Position numbers and translations under genes: made by a program. A stretch of 64,000 bases of DNA, from assembly GCA_039916305.1 (NCBI GenBank), contig JBDSLR010000023.1:15948-79947 (forward strand). The letters run 5' to 3'. Under the pieces are notes generated by a model, which saw only the letters and a program-made list of their open reading frames with translations, was not told where the DNA came from and did not search any database. The DNA comes from JACMLD01 sp039916305 (GTDB lineage: Bacteria; Bacteroidota; Bacteroidia; Chitinophagales; Chitinophagaceae). Shown here piece by piece: positions 51,390 to 60,530 of the stretch (position 1 is the first letter of the stretch; every line of letters begins with the position of its first letter).

Positions 51390-51464
51390 TGCGTTAAATA
51401 TGCAATAATAACGTGCCCTTTAATCCGGCTGTACCCATAACAAGTACTAATTATATTTACTAAT

Positions 51465-51800
51465 ATGAAACGTTTTTGCCTGGCACTGGATCTGCACAAC
51501 GATGAAAAATTGATTGCTGAGTACGAAGCATATCACCAAAATATATGGCCGGAAATTAAAGAAAGTATAACCGGTGCAGGCATAACCAATATGGAAATTT
51601 ATCGTACTGGTAACCGCCTGTTTATGATAATGGACACCGATGACAGTTTTAGTTTTGAACGCAAAGCAGCCATGGATAACGGCAATCCCACCGTACAGGA
51701 TTGGGAAGAGCTGATGTGGAAGTTTCAAAGTTCGTTGCCCTGGGCAAAAGAAGGCGAGAAATGGGTGCTGATGGATAAAATATTTATGTTACATGCATAA
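51465..51800 (+). CDS. L-rhamnose/L-fucose mutarotase family protein
   Basis: Small enzyme of 111 aa of the RhaM (L-rhamnose mutarotase) family that interconverts alpha and beta pyranose forms so that the next enzyme gets the right anomer. LDLHNDEKLIAEYEAYHQNIWPEI carries the conserved Tyr and His, and the C-terminal WAKEGEKWVLMDKIF is typical. It overlaps the lactonase gene by 8 nt. In similar gene clusters this family serves L-fucose as well as L-rhamnose. Confidence 0.87.
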   Translation: MKRFCLALDLHNDEKLIAEYEAYHQNIWPEIKESITGAGITNMEIYRTGNRLFMIMDTDDSFSFERKAAMDNGNPTVQDWEELMWKFQSSLPWAKEGEKWVLMDKIFMLHA

Positions 51801-52674
51801 AGAAAGCGGGATGAGCAGTACTAAAATAAATGAACATACAATTACAGACGCTATTGATGCGCACCAGCATTTTTGGCATTATGAGCCGGTTCAGCACAGC
51901 TGGATAAATGATGAAATGGCCATTATCCGGCAGGATTTTTTACCAGGGGATCTATTGCCGGTGCTGCAGGAAAATGGGGTAGCAGCCTGCGTGGCAGTTC
52001 AGGCAGATCAAACAGCATCAGAAACTGATTTTTTACTTGAGCTGGCAGCAGAAAATAGTTTTATAAAAGGCGTTGTAGGCTGGGTGGATTTGCGGGCACC
52101 TGGCATAGAAAAAAGGCTGGTGCACTACCAGCAATTTCAAAAATTAAAAGGCTTCCGGCATATACTGCAGGGCGAAGACCCGGTATTTATGCTGCAGCCT
52201 TCATTCGTGAATGGTATTGCGGCATTGCATAAATATAATTTTACTTATGATATCCTTATCTTTCCCCAACACCTCAATGCTGCAAGGGAACTGGTAAAAC
52301 AATTTCCTGATCAGCAGTTTATTATTGATCATATTGCCAAACCATTTATAAAAGATGGTTTAAGGGATGCATGGGAAACGGGCATAAAAGCCATTGCTCA
52401 ATATCCAAATGTATATTGTAAAATAAGCGGCATGGTAACGGAGGCAGACATGCGCAACTGGAATGAAACAGATTTTGCGCCGTATCTTGATGTGGTAACA
52501 ACAGCATTCGGCATTAACCGCATCATGTACGGATCCGACTGGCCGGTTTGCCTGGCGGCAGGATCTTATGAAGAAGTAATTGGCATAGTAAGAAAATATT
52601 TTGCTTCCTTTTCAGCTGAAGAACAGCAAAAAGTTTTCAGCAAAAACGCGGCTGCATTTTATCAATTAATATAA
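51793..52674 (+). CDS. Amidohydrolase-family sugar lactonase (fuconolactonase-like)
   Basis: TIM-barrel hydrolase of 293 aa. IDAHQHFW (residues 17-24) is the strand-1 HxH metal motif. FIIDHIAKP, YCKISGM and GSDWPVCL carry the later His and Asp residues. Members act on L-fucono-, L-rhamnono- or galactarolactones, opening the lactone made by the sugar dehydrogenase. It overlaps the mutarotase gene by 8 nt and is 5 nt upstream of the SDR gene, so these are co-translated. The fucono assignment comes from context. Confidence 0.85.
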   Translation: MHKESGMSSTKINEHTITDAIDAHQHFWHYEPVQHSWINDEMAIIRQDFLPGDLLPVLQENGVAACVAVQADQTASETDFLLELAAENSFIKGVVGWVDLRAPGIEKRLVHYQQFQKLKGFRHILQGEDPVFMLQPSFVNGIAALHKYNFTYDILIFPQHLNAARELVKQFPDQQFIIDHIAKPFIKDGLRDAWETGIKAIAQYPNVYCKISGMVTEADMRNWNETDFAPYLDVVTTAFGINRIMYGSDWPVCLAAGSYEEVIGIVRKYFASFSAEEQQKVFSKNAAAFYQLI

Positions 52675-52679
52675 AGAAC

Positions 52680-53468
52680 ATGGATTTACACCTGAAAGAC
52701 AAGATAATTATTGTAACTGGCGGGGCCAAAGGTATTGGAGAAGGGATTGTGAAAGTACTGGCTAATGAAGGGGCTGTTCCTGTCATCATTGGCAGAAATG
52801 AGAAAGATAACCTGGAAACAATGGCAAGCGTAGAAGCGGCAGGCGGCAAATGCGCCCAGGTAGTAGCAGAACTCATGCAACCCGCAGCTTGTGAAAAAGC
52901 AGTAAAAGCAGTTATAGAAAAATTTGGACGGATAGATGGCGTAGTAAACAACGCTGGCGCCAACGATGGCGTAGGGCTGGAGAACGGCAACTATGAAGCA
53001 TTTATGGCTTCCCTGCATAAAAACATGGTGCATTATTACCTGGTTGTTCACCATGCCTTGCCGGAACTGAAAAAAACAAAAGGTGCTGTTGTAAACATTA
53101 CCTCAAAAACAGCAGAGACCGGCCAGGGTGGTACTTCTGCTTATGCTGCTGCCAACGGGGCCCGCAATGCCCTCACCCGCGAATGGGCGGTTGAATTATT
53201 GAAGTATGGTATCCGCGTAAACGCCATTGTGGTGGCAGAATGTTTTACGCCATTGTACGCACGTTGGATTGAAACCCTGCCCAACCCGCAGGAAAAATTA
53301 AAATCCATTGAAGCTACTATACCACTCGGCAACCGGATGACAACGGCTGAGGAACTGGGTAATACTACTGCTTTTTTGTTGTCAGATTGTTCAAGTCATA
53401 CCACCGGGCAGCTAATTCATGTTGATGGTGGTTACGTGCACCTGGACAGGGCATTGGCAAATGCTTAA
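52680..53468 (+). CDS. SDR sugar dehydrogenase (L-fucose dehydrogenase-like) with altered active site
   Basis: Short-chain dehydrogenase of 262 aa. NAD-binding TGGAKGIG (residues 13-20), NNAG at 90-93, catalytic Ser142 in NITSKTAETGQGG and Tyr155 are present, but the YxxxK lysine is Asn159 (SAYAAANG). AECFTPLYARWIETL after the active site resembles L-fucose dehydrogenases. The lysine normally lowers the Tyr pKa and holds the ribose, so either a different residue compensates or activity is changed. It lies 5 nt after the lactonase and 53 nt before the zinc dehydrogenase gene. Confidence 0.85.
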   Translation: MDLHLKDKIIIVTGGAKGIGEGIVKVLANEGAVPVIIGRNEKDNLETMASVEAAGGKCAQVVAELMQPAACEKAVKAVIEKFGRIDGVVNNAGANDGVGLENGNYEAFMASLHKNMVHYYLVVHHALPELKKTKGAVVNITSKTAETGQGGTSAYAAANGARNALTREWAVELLKYGIRVNAIVVAECFTPLYARWIETLPNPQEKLKSIEATIPLGNRMTTAEELGNTTAFLLSDCSSHTTGQLIHVDGGYVHLDRALANA

Positions 53469-53521
53469 TTCCTGAACAGGCATTATGGAATTAGGAATTA
53501 GGGAAATGAATTGAAAAAATT

Positions 53522-54541
53522 ATGAAGTCATTAATTTGTACAACCCCCGGGCAATTTGAATACAGTGATATCGCAGAACCGGTTATAGAAGCCGGCAAAA
53601 CACTGTTGCGCATAAAGCGTATAGGCATCTGCGGTACCGACCTGCATGCTTTTGAAGGCACACAGCCTTTTTTCAGCTATCCAAGAATACTGGGTCATGA
53701 ACTGGCTGCCGATATTGTGGAAACGGATGATGCAAATTTTACAAAAGGAGAAGCAGTGACTTTTATTCCATATTTCAATTGCGGGACATGTATTGCCTGC
53801 CGCATGGGCAAACCCAATTGCTGCACCAGTATAAAAGTTTGTGGCGTACATATTGACGGCGGCATGGTGGAATATTTATCTGTTCCTTCTTATTCACTGG
53901 TGCACGGAGATGGCCTGGGTTATGATGAACTGGCCCTCGTAGAGCCGCTTGCCATTGGAGCGCATGGGGTAAGAAGAGCTGGTGTAACTGCAGGTGAGTA
54001 TGTACTGGTGGTTGGCGCCGGCCCTATTGGTTTGGGCACCATGGAGTTTGCCCGCATCGCTGGCGGCAAAGTCATTGCCATGGATATTAATGACGCACGT
54101 TTGCGTTTTTGCAAAGAAAAACTACAGGTGTCTGATACCGTTAACCCGGCAACCGAAGATGCCGTAGAAAAACTGAAGACAATTACCAATGCTGATATGC
54201 CCACGGTAATTATAGATGCAACAGGTAGTCTAAAAGCCATTAACAATGCGTTTCAATACCTCGGTCACGGGGGAAGGTATGTGCTGGTGGGTCTGCAGAA
54301 GGGTGAAATTAGTTTTAACCATCCCGAGTTTCATAAAAGGGAATCAACGCTGATGAGCAGCCGCAATGCCACCCGCGCAGATTTTGAGCATGTAACGGCC
54401 AGTATGAAGCAGGGTTTGGTTAATCCTACCAATTACATTACGCACCGCGTGCAATTCAGCGAGGTTAAAAATGCATTCAGCAGCTGGTTAGATCCCGCCA
54501 ATGGCGTTATTAAAGCTATGGTGGAAACTCCTGCGCTGTAG
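53522..54541 (+). CDS. Zinc-dependent alcohol/sugar-acid dehydrogenase
   Basis: Medium-chain dehydrogenase of 339 aa. Catalytic zinc ligands lie in ICGTDLH and LGHELA, the structural zinc cysteines in FNCGTCIACRMGKPNCC, and the NAD-binding motif is GAGPIGLG. It resembles the L-galactonate/L-threonate-type dehydrogenases (YjjN-like). In this cluster it could oxidise the 2-keto-3-deoxy sugar acid made by the UxuA-type dehydratase, or an earlier acid; this is inference. It is the last gene of the cluster. No aldolase or hydrolase for final cleavage follows. Confidence 0.87.
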   Translation: MKSLICTTPGQFEYSDIAEPVIEAGKTLLRIKRIGICGTDLHAFEGTQPFFSYPRILGHELAADIVETDDANFTKGEAVTFIPYFNCGTCIACRMGKPNCCTSIKVCGVHIDGGMVEYLSVPSYSLVHGDGLGYDELALVEPLAIGAHGVRRAGVTAGEYVLVVGAGPIGLGTMEFARIAGGKVIAMDINDARLRFCKEKLQVSDTVNPATEDAVEKLKTITNADMPTVIIDATGSLKAINNAFQYLGHGGRYVLVGLQKGEISFNHPEFHKRESTLMSSRNATRADFEHVTASMKQGLVNPTNYITHRVQFSEVKNAFSSWLDPANGVIKAMVETPAL

Positions 54542-54714
54542 ATCCCTGCCCCCTTAATAGGACACTTAAGCCGCAAACGATAGGTAAATACGAATGTATT
54601 TTATGCGAAGGGATTGTTGTAGCGTCTGCGGAACAAACAAATCCGGGCTAATCCATCTAACCTGTTTTATCCGGGTGTTATAGCTGGAAGTGCTATCTCC
54701 AAAGAGCTGAGCGT

Positions 54715-57138
54715 TTAATCTACCTGTATCTCGTCTACAAAAAGCCACGCAGTATTTCCGGCACCCGGCTGGCCATCGGGAATTTTGCCAAAATTCTTTG
54801 CTACAATTTTCACATAGCGGGCCGTAGCCGGCGTTATGTTCAGCGTAGCATTGCGCATACCCATCTCAGTGGCTGTATACTCACTTGTTTTACCAACAGA
54901 TGTAAAAATACTCCCATCGGAAGAGGTAAAAGTTTCTATGGAAACAGGCAGGTAAATCCAGCTGGCTTTTTGCTCCATTAAATGACAATATATTGTAGAG
55001 AATGATTGCGCAGTTCCTAAATCAATCACTGCCTCCATGTCTTTTGCCTGCCAGCCCAACCACTCAGCAGAGCTAAGGCCGTTCTCAGCTAAAACGCCAT
55101 TCACCAGGCCAAACGCACCAGCGCCGGTGCCCGGCCAGTTTACTGCGGGTGCTGCAGCAAGGGTAATTGCTTTTCCAGTAGCTTTGTTTACAGTAAATGT
55201 TTGCCTGATTGCACTGGCGGGCAGTTTTTCTATTGATGCACCGCACACCGCACTTTCTTGTACCAGTACAGGTTTGTCGTAAACCTGTATTTTAGCTTGA
55301 TTCACAACAATTGTGTCCTGCATGCTACGGCCAGCAGGATCTTTCTTTACATCCGGAACCTGCCGTGTTTGTGCACTGTTATTGATGTAGTAGTTTATTT
55401 TCCCCGGTGCTTTAGTAGTTAGTGACCAGTACACACCCTGGTGGTCGCTGGCAGGTAACACTGCTGAATGCAATTCATAATATGCCTTGCTGTAATTCGC
55501 TTGCCATAAATCATAGCGTTTGAACTGGGTTTGTAAGCGCTTTTCAAAATCACTGTAATTCTTTTTTTCTTTCGGGCTCCACAATACTTCGCTCAGTGCA
55601 CTCAGCCGCGGAAAGATCATGTATTCAACCTTTTTGTTATTCCCCATATACTCGGTCCAAACATTGCCCTGTGCGCCTAATATATGTTTGGCCTGCGCTT
55701 CATTCAATGCTGCAGGTATGGGTTCATACTTGTATACATTCTCCAGGGGCAGGTAGCCGCCAATGGTTACAGAATCTTCTTTTTTTGTTTGCGCATGATC
55801 CAGGTACACATAGGCGCCGGGTGTCATGATCACATCGTGGTTTTGTTTAGCGGCGTCAATACCGCCTTCTTCGCCGCGCCAGCTCATTACGGTGGCATTA
55901 GGGGCCAGTCCGCCTTCTAAAATTTCATCCCATCCAATAATCTGTTTGCCTTTGCTATTAATGTATTTTTCTATGCGGCCAATAAAATAGCTTTGTAAAC
56001 CATGTTCATCTTTCAACCCTTTCTCTTTAATCAGCTGCTGGCAAAAAGCTGATTTTTTCCAGGCTTCTTTGGGGCACTCATCGCCACCAATATGAATATA
56101 TTTAGCAGGAAACAATGGCAGTATCTCATCAATTACATCCTGCAAAAAATTAAACGTGTAATCAGTGGGCGCAAATACATCTTCAAAAACGCCCCAGGTT
56201 TCCTGCACCAGTTTAATACGGCCATCGGCAAGTTGCTTTTTACTGGTAGGAGAAATCATGGCTGGTGGAATAACGGTAGCTGAATCCGGAAAACAACTTA
56301 ACTGCGGATAGGCGGCAATAGCGGCGCTGCCGTGGCCGGGTAATTCCAGCTCAGGTATCACCGTTATATACCTGGCGGCGGCATATTTCACTACGTCTTT
56401 AATTTCTTCCTGCGTATAAAAGCCACCGTAGTGTTCGTCGTCGTTTCCTTTGCCCGGGTAACGGCCAATGATGGTGCCGTTGCGGTAGCCACCTATGCTG
56501 GTGAGTTTGGGGTATTTTTTTATTTCGATGCGCCAGCCCTGGTCTTCCGTTAAATGCCAGTGAAAATAATTCATCTTGTGCAGGGCGATATAATCAATGT
56601 ATGTCTTTACAAAATCTACCGGGAAGAAATGACGGCCCGCATCCAGCATTAAACCACGGTAAGAGAAACGCGGATAATCTTTTATGGATACATAGGGGAT
56701 AGCCAGCCGGGGAAGAATGTTTTTCAACAGCGGATTGCGTACCGGTAATAATTGCAGCAGCGTTTGTACGCCGTAAAATACACCGGTTTCATTATCGCCG
56801 GCAATATAAACCCCTTTGTTATTGGTGGTTAATGTATAGGCACCTGCAATGGCATACTCCATTTTTTCGTAATTGAGTACAATCACATTGGCGGAACTGG
56901 ACTTTTTTGCAATTTTTAATTTGTAATTATAGAAACGTTGCAGGTAATCATTTAGAAAATTGGCTGAATTTTCCAGGCCGCTTCCTTCCAGCACAATCTG
57001 TGTGGCAGGCGTTATGTTGAAACTGGCCATGATTTTTGGCTGCTTCATTTCTGCAGGTTGTGGAATAATCTGAATACCCTGGGCGCTACTGTTAAAAACT
57101 ACGCCAACTAAAAAAGCAAACAAGTAAATATTTTTCAT
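54715..57138 (-). CDS. Exported beta-N-acetylhexosaminidase (GH20)
   Basis: Glycoside hydrolase of 807 aa with a signal peptide (residues 1-19, ...FNSSAQG). A GH20b domain is followed by the GH20 catalytic barrel: RGLMLDAGRHFFPVDFVKTYID, WHLTEDQGWR, and the catalytic Asp-Glu pair in HIGGDECPKEAW. The C-terminal half carries a chitobiase-like segment and a discoidin (F5/8 C) type carbohydrate-binding module (SIETFTSSDGSIF, ARYVKIVAKNFG). It removes terminal GlcNAc/GalNAc from glycans in the periplasm or on the surface. It converges on the fucose-type cluster, hinting at glycan use. Confidence 0.92.
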   Translation of the reverse strand: MKNIYLFAFLVGVVFNSSAQGIQIIPQPAEMKQPKIMASFNITPATQIVLEGSGLENSANFLNDYLQRFYNYKLKIAKKSSSANVIVLNYEKMEYAIAGAYTLTTNNKGVYIAGDNETGVFYGVQTLLQLLPVRNPLLKNILPRLAIPYVSIKDYPRFSYRGLMLDAGRHFFPVDFVKTYIDYIALHKMNYFHWHLTEDQGWRIEIKKYPKLTSIGGYRNGTIIGRYPGKGNDDEHYGGFYTQEEIKDVVKYAAARYITVIPELELPGHGSAAIAAYPQLSCFPDSATVIPPAMISPTSKKQLADGRIKLVQETWGVFEDVFAPTDYTFNFLQDVIDEILPLFPAKYIHIGGDECPKEAWKKSAFCQQLIKEKGLKDEHGLQSYFIGRIEKYINSKGKQIIGWDEILEGGLAPNATVMSWRGEEGGIDAAKQNHDVIMTPGAYVYLDHAQTKKEDSVTIGGYLPLENVYKYEPIPAALNEAQAKHILGAQGNVWTEYMGNNKKVEYMIFPRLSALSEVLWSPKEKKNYSDFEKRLQTQFKRYDLWQANYSKAYYELHSAVLPASDHQGVYWSLTTKAPGKINYYINNSAQTRQVPDVKKDPAGRSMQDTIVVNQAKIQVYDKPVLVQESAVCGASIEKLPASAIRQTFTVNKATGKAITLAAAPAVNWPGTGAGAFGLVNGVLAENGLSSAEWLGWQAKDMEAVIDLGTAQSFSTIYCHLMEQKASWIYLPVSIETFTSSDGSIFTSVGKTSEYTATEMGMRNATLNITPATARYVKIVAKNFGKIPDGQPGAGNTAWLFVDEIQVD

Positions 57139-57343
57139 TATGTACCAATTTTTATTTGAGTAACCGCTGACGGGTTGGCTGATGGAAAGGAGTTAAAGAT
57201 AACAAACAATGGCATGCAATTTCACGCAACCGTTTGCGTAGAGCGGGCGTCCGATCTTGATTGCTGGCAGGCAGGTTAAGGGGCCTACCAGGTTATACGC
57301 ACGTGTACGCGGGGCAACAGCCACTGGTCATGATCATAAAGCA

Positions 57344-57388
57344 GGCAACCTGAAAACCCCGGGTAATAAACGGTGTTTTCAGGTTGCC
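57344..57388. terminator. Long stem-loop after the CocE gene
   Basis: GGCAACCTGAAAAC (57344-57357) pairs perfectly with GTTTTCAGGTTGCC (57375-57388), 14 bp with a 17-nt loop. On the minus strand it lies 39 nt past the CocE stop. There is no T run, so it may be an mRNA-stabilising hairpin rather than a terminator. Confidence 0.45.
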
Positions 57389-57426
57389 AGGCATGTTTCT
57401 CTCTGCCTACCGGTACTATATACTTT

Positions 57427-59328
57427 TTATTTATTATTTAATACCGGTAAAATAATATTGGAGCTGTTCACCGCATCATGCAGTATCCGGATGCTGGCTT
57501 TTTGAAAATCTGCGTCGGTTGCTTCGTAAATATTAATAAACTTTTGCGGGTTGCGGTCCGCAATAGGGAACCAGCTGCTTTGCACCTGCACCATTATCCG
57601 ATGACCTTTTAAAAATGTATGCGCTACATCGGGCAGTTCAAATTTTACTTTTTCTGTTTTGTTGGGTTTAAATGCTTCTGGTTTGGCAAAACTATTTCTA
57701 AAGCGGCCGCGCATAATTTCGCCGCGTACCAGCAGTGCATAGCCACCCATCGGGTAGTCGCCACCTGAAGAACGCCTTTGCTGCGGTTGTGCATCAGGGT
57801 AAGAAAAGTCATCGGGGAATACATCAATCAATTTCACCACAAAATCTGCATCGGTTGAAGAAATGCTTGTTAGCAGATCAGCTACCAATGTGCCGGCCAG
57901 TGTAATATCATTGTCTAAGATTTCCGTTTGAAAACTCAGTACGTCGGGGCGACGTGCCGCAAACCGCTGATCATCGGTCATGTATTCTCTTGTTCTGGAA
58001 AAATGAACATCTTCTGTATAGGGCACCGGGTGTGCGGGGTCGCTGATGTATTCACTGTAGCCGCCATTGGCCGCCGGTTTATCCCAACCGAGTTTGCCGT
58101 TGGGCTGCAGGTACAAAGCCTTGTCCTGTTTATCTGCCGGTGGCCACTGTGCATAATTGTGCCATTTGTTTTCTCCGCTGAAAAATATGGTGGCTTCTGC
58201 CAGCGCTTTAATATCGCCTTCGCCTTTTAAATAGTAATTAAAGAAGGGAATTTCAATACTGTTCTGGTACCAGAAAGACGTGTTGGTGCCATAGCGAAGA
58301 TTGCCCAAATGCGTTCCATCGGTAGAAGCCCATTGTCCATGGTACCAGGGGCCCATAACCAGTTTATTAAAATGACCGGCTGGATTTTTCTTTTCAATGG
58401 CTTTGTACAGGTTCCAGGCGCCAAAGCAATCCTCGGCGTCAAACAATCCACCCACTGTTAAGATGGCGGGTTTAATATCATTTACAAAATTGCGTGGGTT
58501 GCGTGCCTGCCACCATGCATCATAGTTGGGGTGTGCAAACATCTCATTGAAAAACTGCAGACTGTCACCAGCCAGTTTTTTAAAGTTGCTTAATGCGCCA
58601 ATATCCAGGTAAGTAGTATAATTATCAGCTGTGGGTAATTTTAGCGTAGATTTTGGCCCAACTGCGGTAGGCTTTGGATGGGGGTATCCAAAACCACCGG
58701 CGTAAAAACTAAATGCATCCATCATCATAAATGCCCCGTTGTGGTGAAAATCATCGCCCTGGAACCAGTCGGTAACCGGCGCCTGCGGACTCACTGCTTT
58801 CAATGCAGGGTGGCCGCTCAGGGCGGCCATGGTAGAATAAAACCCGGGATAAGAAATGCCAAATACACCCACATGTTCATTGTTATAAGGCAGGTTTTTT
58901 ACCATCCAGTCAATGGCATCATAGGTATCCGTTGCTTCATCAATATCGGTGGCTTTTTTATTGGGGTTAAACGGACGGATATCTACAAACTCGCCCTCAC
59001 TCATCCAGCGGCCGCGCACATCCTGTGTTACAATAATATAGTTTTCCCTTGCATAATAGCGGAGGTGACGGTTCCAGAGACCGGCATTGAAATTTGCTTC
59101 ACCATAAGGTGCGCATGAGTAGGGCGTACGTGTTAAAAGAATGGGATGTTTTTGTGCGCTGTCTTTGGGGATATATGCGCAGGTGAAAAGTTTTACGCCG
59201 TCGCGCATGGGTATGTAGCGCTCTATCTTATAATAGTGTTCTTTTATCCAGGCGGAATCCTGGGCATACTGGGCATGGCCATTGAGGGCAATAAAGCACA
59301 ATAAAATGAATGCCGTAATTTTTCTCAT
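57427..59328 (-). CDS. Exported CocE/NonD-family hydrolase
   Basis: Protein of 633 aa with a signal peptide (residues 1-20, ...CFIALNGHAQ). An alpha/beta-hydrolase catalytic domain holds the nucleophile Ser in VGVFGISYPGFYST, with RDGVKLFTCAYIP before it and the oxyanion-type segment LTRTPYSCAPYG. A C-terminal jelly-roll domain (about 420-625, LSFQTEILDNDITLAG, VQVQSSWFPIADRNPQKF) completes the X-Pro dipeptidyl-peptidase/alpha-amino-acid ester hydrolase architecture. Substrate is probably peptides or amino acid esters. It diverges from the NTF2-like gene with 59 nt between starts. Confidence 0.9.
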   Translation of the reverse strand: MRKITAFILLCFIALNGHAQYAQDSAWIKEHYYKIERYIPMRDGVKLFTCAYIPKDSAQKHPILLTRTPYSCAPYGEANFNAGLWNRHLRYYARENYIIVTQDVRGRWMSEGEFVDIRPFNPNKKATDIDEATDTYDAIDWMVKNLPYNNEHVGVFGISYPGFYSTMAALSGHPALKAVSPQAPVTDWFQGDDFHHNGAFMMMDAFSFYAGGFGYPHPKPTAVGPKSTLKLPTADNYTTYLDIGALSNFKKLAGDSLQFFNEMFAHPNYDAWWQARNPRNFVNDIKPAILTVGGLFDAEDCFGAWNLYKAIEKKNPAGHFNKLVMGPWYHGQWASTDGTHLGNLRYGTNTSFWYQNSIEIPFFNYYLKGEGDIKALAEATIFFSGENKWHNYAQWPPADKQDKALYLQPNGKLGWDKPAANGGYSEYISDPAHPVPYTEDVHFSRTREYMTDDQRFAARRPDVLSFQTEILDNDITLAGTLVADLLTSISSTDADFVVKLIDVFPDDFSYPDAQPQQRRSSGGDYPMGGYALLVRGEIMRGRFRNSFAKPEAFKPNKTEKVKFELPDVAHTFLKGHRIMVQVQSSWFPIADRNPQKFINIYEATDADFQKASIRILHDAVNSSNIILPVLNNK

Positions 59329-59387
59329 GTATATTTAATTTGGTGCGCTAAATTTACTGAATAACCATACAACAGCCTGCTTCCTTT

Positions 59388-59864
59388 ATGAATAACAATC
59401 AACAAATTATACAACGCTTTTATACGGCTTTTCAGCAAATGGATTACAAGACTATGCAGGACTGCTACAGCGAAGAACCGGTTTTCAGTGATCCGGCATT
59501 TGGTCTTTTGCAAGGCAGGGAAGTAAAAGCCATGTGGGAGATGCTGTGTAAAAATGCTACAAACTTTTCCCTTAGCTTTTCTAATATCCGGCTGCTGGAT
59601 GAAGAATACGCCACCTGCGACTGGATAGCTACCTATACTTTTTCCAAAACCGGCCGTAACGTAATTAATATTGTCAAAGCACATATGCGCATCCAGGATG
59701 GAAAAATAACCGAACACACAGATAAATTTGACATGTGGAAATGGAGCAGACAAGCCCTTGGGATGCCGGGTTTATTATTGGGATGGAGTAATTTTATACA
59801 GGGCAAAGTGAATAAAAATGCAAGGAAGTCGCTGGAGAAATTCATGGCGGGAGAAAGAAAATAG
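59388..59864 (+). CDS. NTF2-like (SnoaL-type) protein
   Basis: Protein of 158 aa with the cone-shaped NTF2-like fold: FYTAFQQMDYKTMQDCYSEEPVFSDPAFG at the start, a central strand with IATYTFSKTGRNVINIVKAHMRI and EHTDKFDMWKW. The family includes isomerases, dehydratases and pure binding proteins, so function cannot be assigned. The C-terminal helix with many Lys/Arg is an extension beyond the core. No operon partner. Confidence 0.82.
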   Translation: MNNNQQIIQRFYTAFQQMDYKTMQDCYSEEPVFSDPAFGLLQGREVKAMWEMLCKNATNFSLSFSNIRLLDEEYATCDWIATYTFSKTGRNVINIVKAHMRIQDGKITEHTDKFDMWKWSRQALGMPGLLLGWSNFIQGKVNKNARKSLEKFMAGERK

Positions 59865-59987
59865 TAGTAGTGCATAAGTTGCATGCGAGAGGCAGAGTAT
59901 CCGATGCTTAGATAGCACCGCCTTCAGCAACTGGTTGTAAGCAGCGCAGCTCTTGCATCGTCTTCAGTACAATATAATTTACATCAT

Positions 59988-60473
59988 ATGCTTGAGATTA
60001 GGAAAGCAAGCTCCGTTGATTACGATGGTATATGGGCTATTATAAAAGATGTAATAGCAACCGGTGATACATACGTATTTGATCCTACTTCAACCAAAGA
60101 AAAAATGCTTGGGTACTGGTGTGCGCCGGGCACGCATATCTATATTGCTATGCAGGATGATCTGCTGTTGGGCACGTTTATTATTAAAGATAACCAGGTA
60201 GACCTGGGTGCGCATATTGCCAATGCCGGGTATATGGTGTCGCCGCTTGCCGGCGGAAAAGGTATTGGGAAAGCCATGGGTGAATTTTCATTGCAGGAAG
60301 CAAAAAAACTGGGGTATAAAGCCATGCAGTTTAACCTGGTGGTTAAAAGCAATGAGCGTGCAGTGCGGCTCTGGCAAAGTCTTGGGTTTACTATCATTGG
60401 AGAAATACCGGAAGCATTTCAGCACCGCATACATGGGTTAACAAATGCTTATATAATGTACCGTAAGTTATAA
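59988..60473 (+). CDS. GNAT-family N-acetyltransferase
   Basis: Protein of 161 aa with the GNAT acetyl-CoA motif A region GYMVSPLAGGKGIGKAMGEFSL (Q/R-x-x-G-x-G/A as GKGIGKAMG) and motif B region NERAVRLWQSLGFTIIGEIPEAFQH. It resembles the small acyltransferases of yeast MPR1 or phosphinothricin-acetyltransferase type. Substrate unknown. The next gene starts 57 nt later, and the two may be cotranscribed. Confidence 0.87.
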   Translation: MLEIRKASSVDYDGIWAIIKDVIATGDTYVFDPTSTKEKMLGYWCAPGTHIYIAMQDDLLLGTFIIKDNQVDLGAHIANAGYMVSPLAGGKGIGKAMGEFSLQEAKKLGYKAMQFNLVVKSNERAVRLWQSLGFTIIGEIPEAFQHRIHGLTNAYIMYRKL

Positions 60474-60530
60474 GGTCTTTTGTTGGTGTTGCGGTCACGC
60501 AGAAAGTGTGCCCAAAGAAAATTTAAAAAA

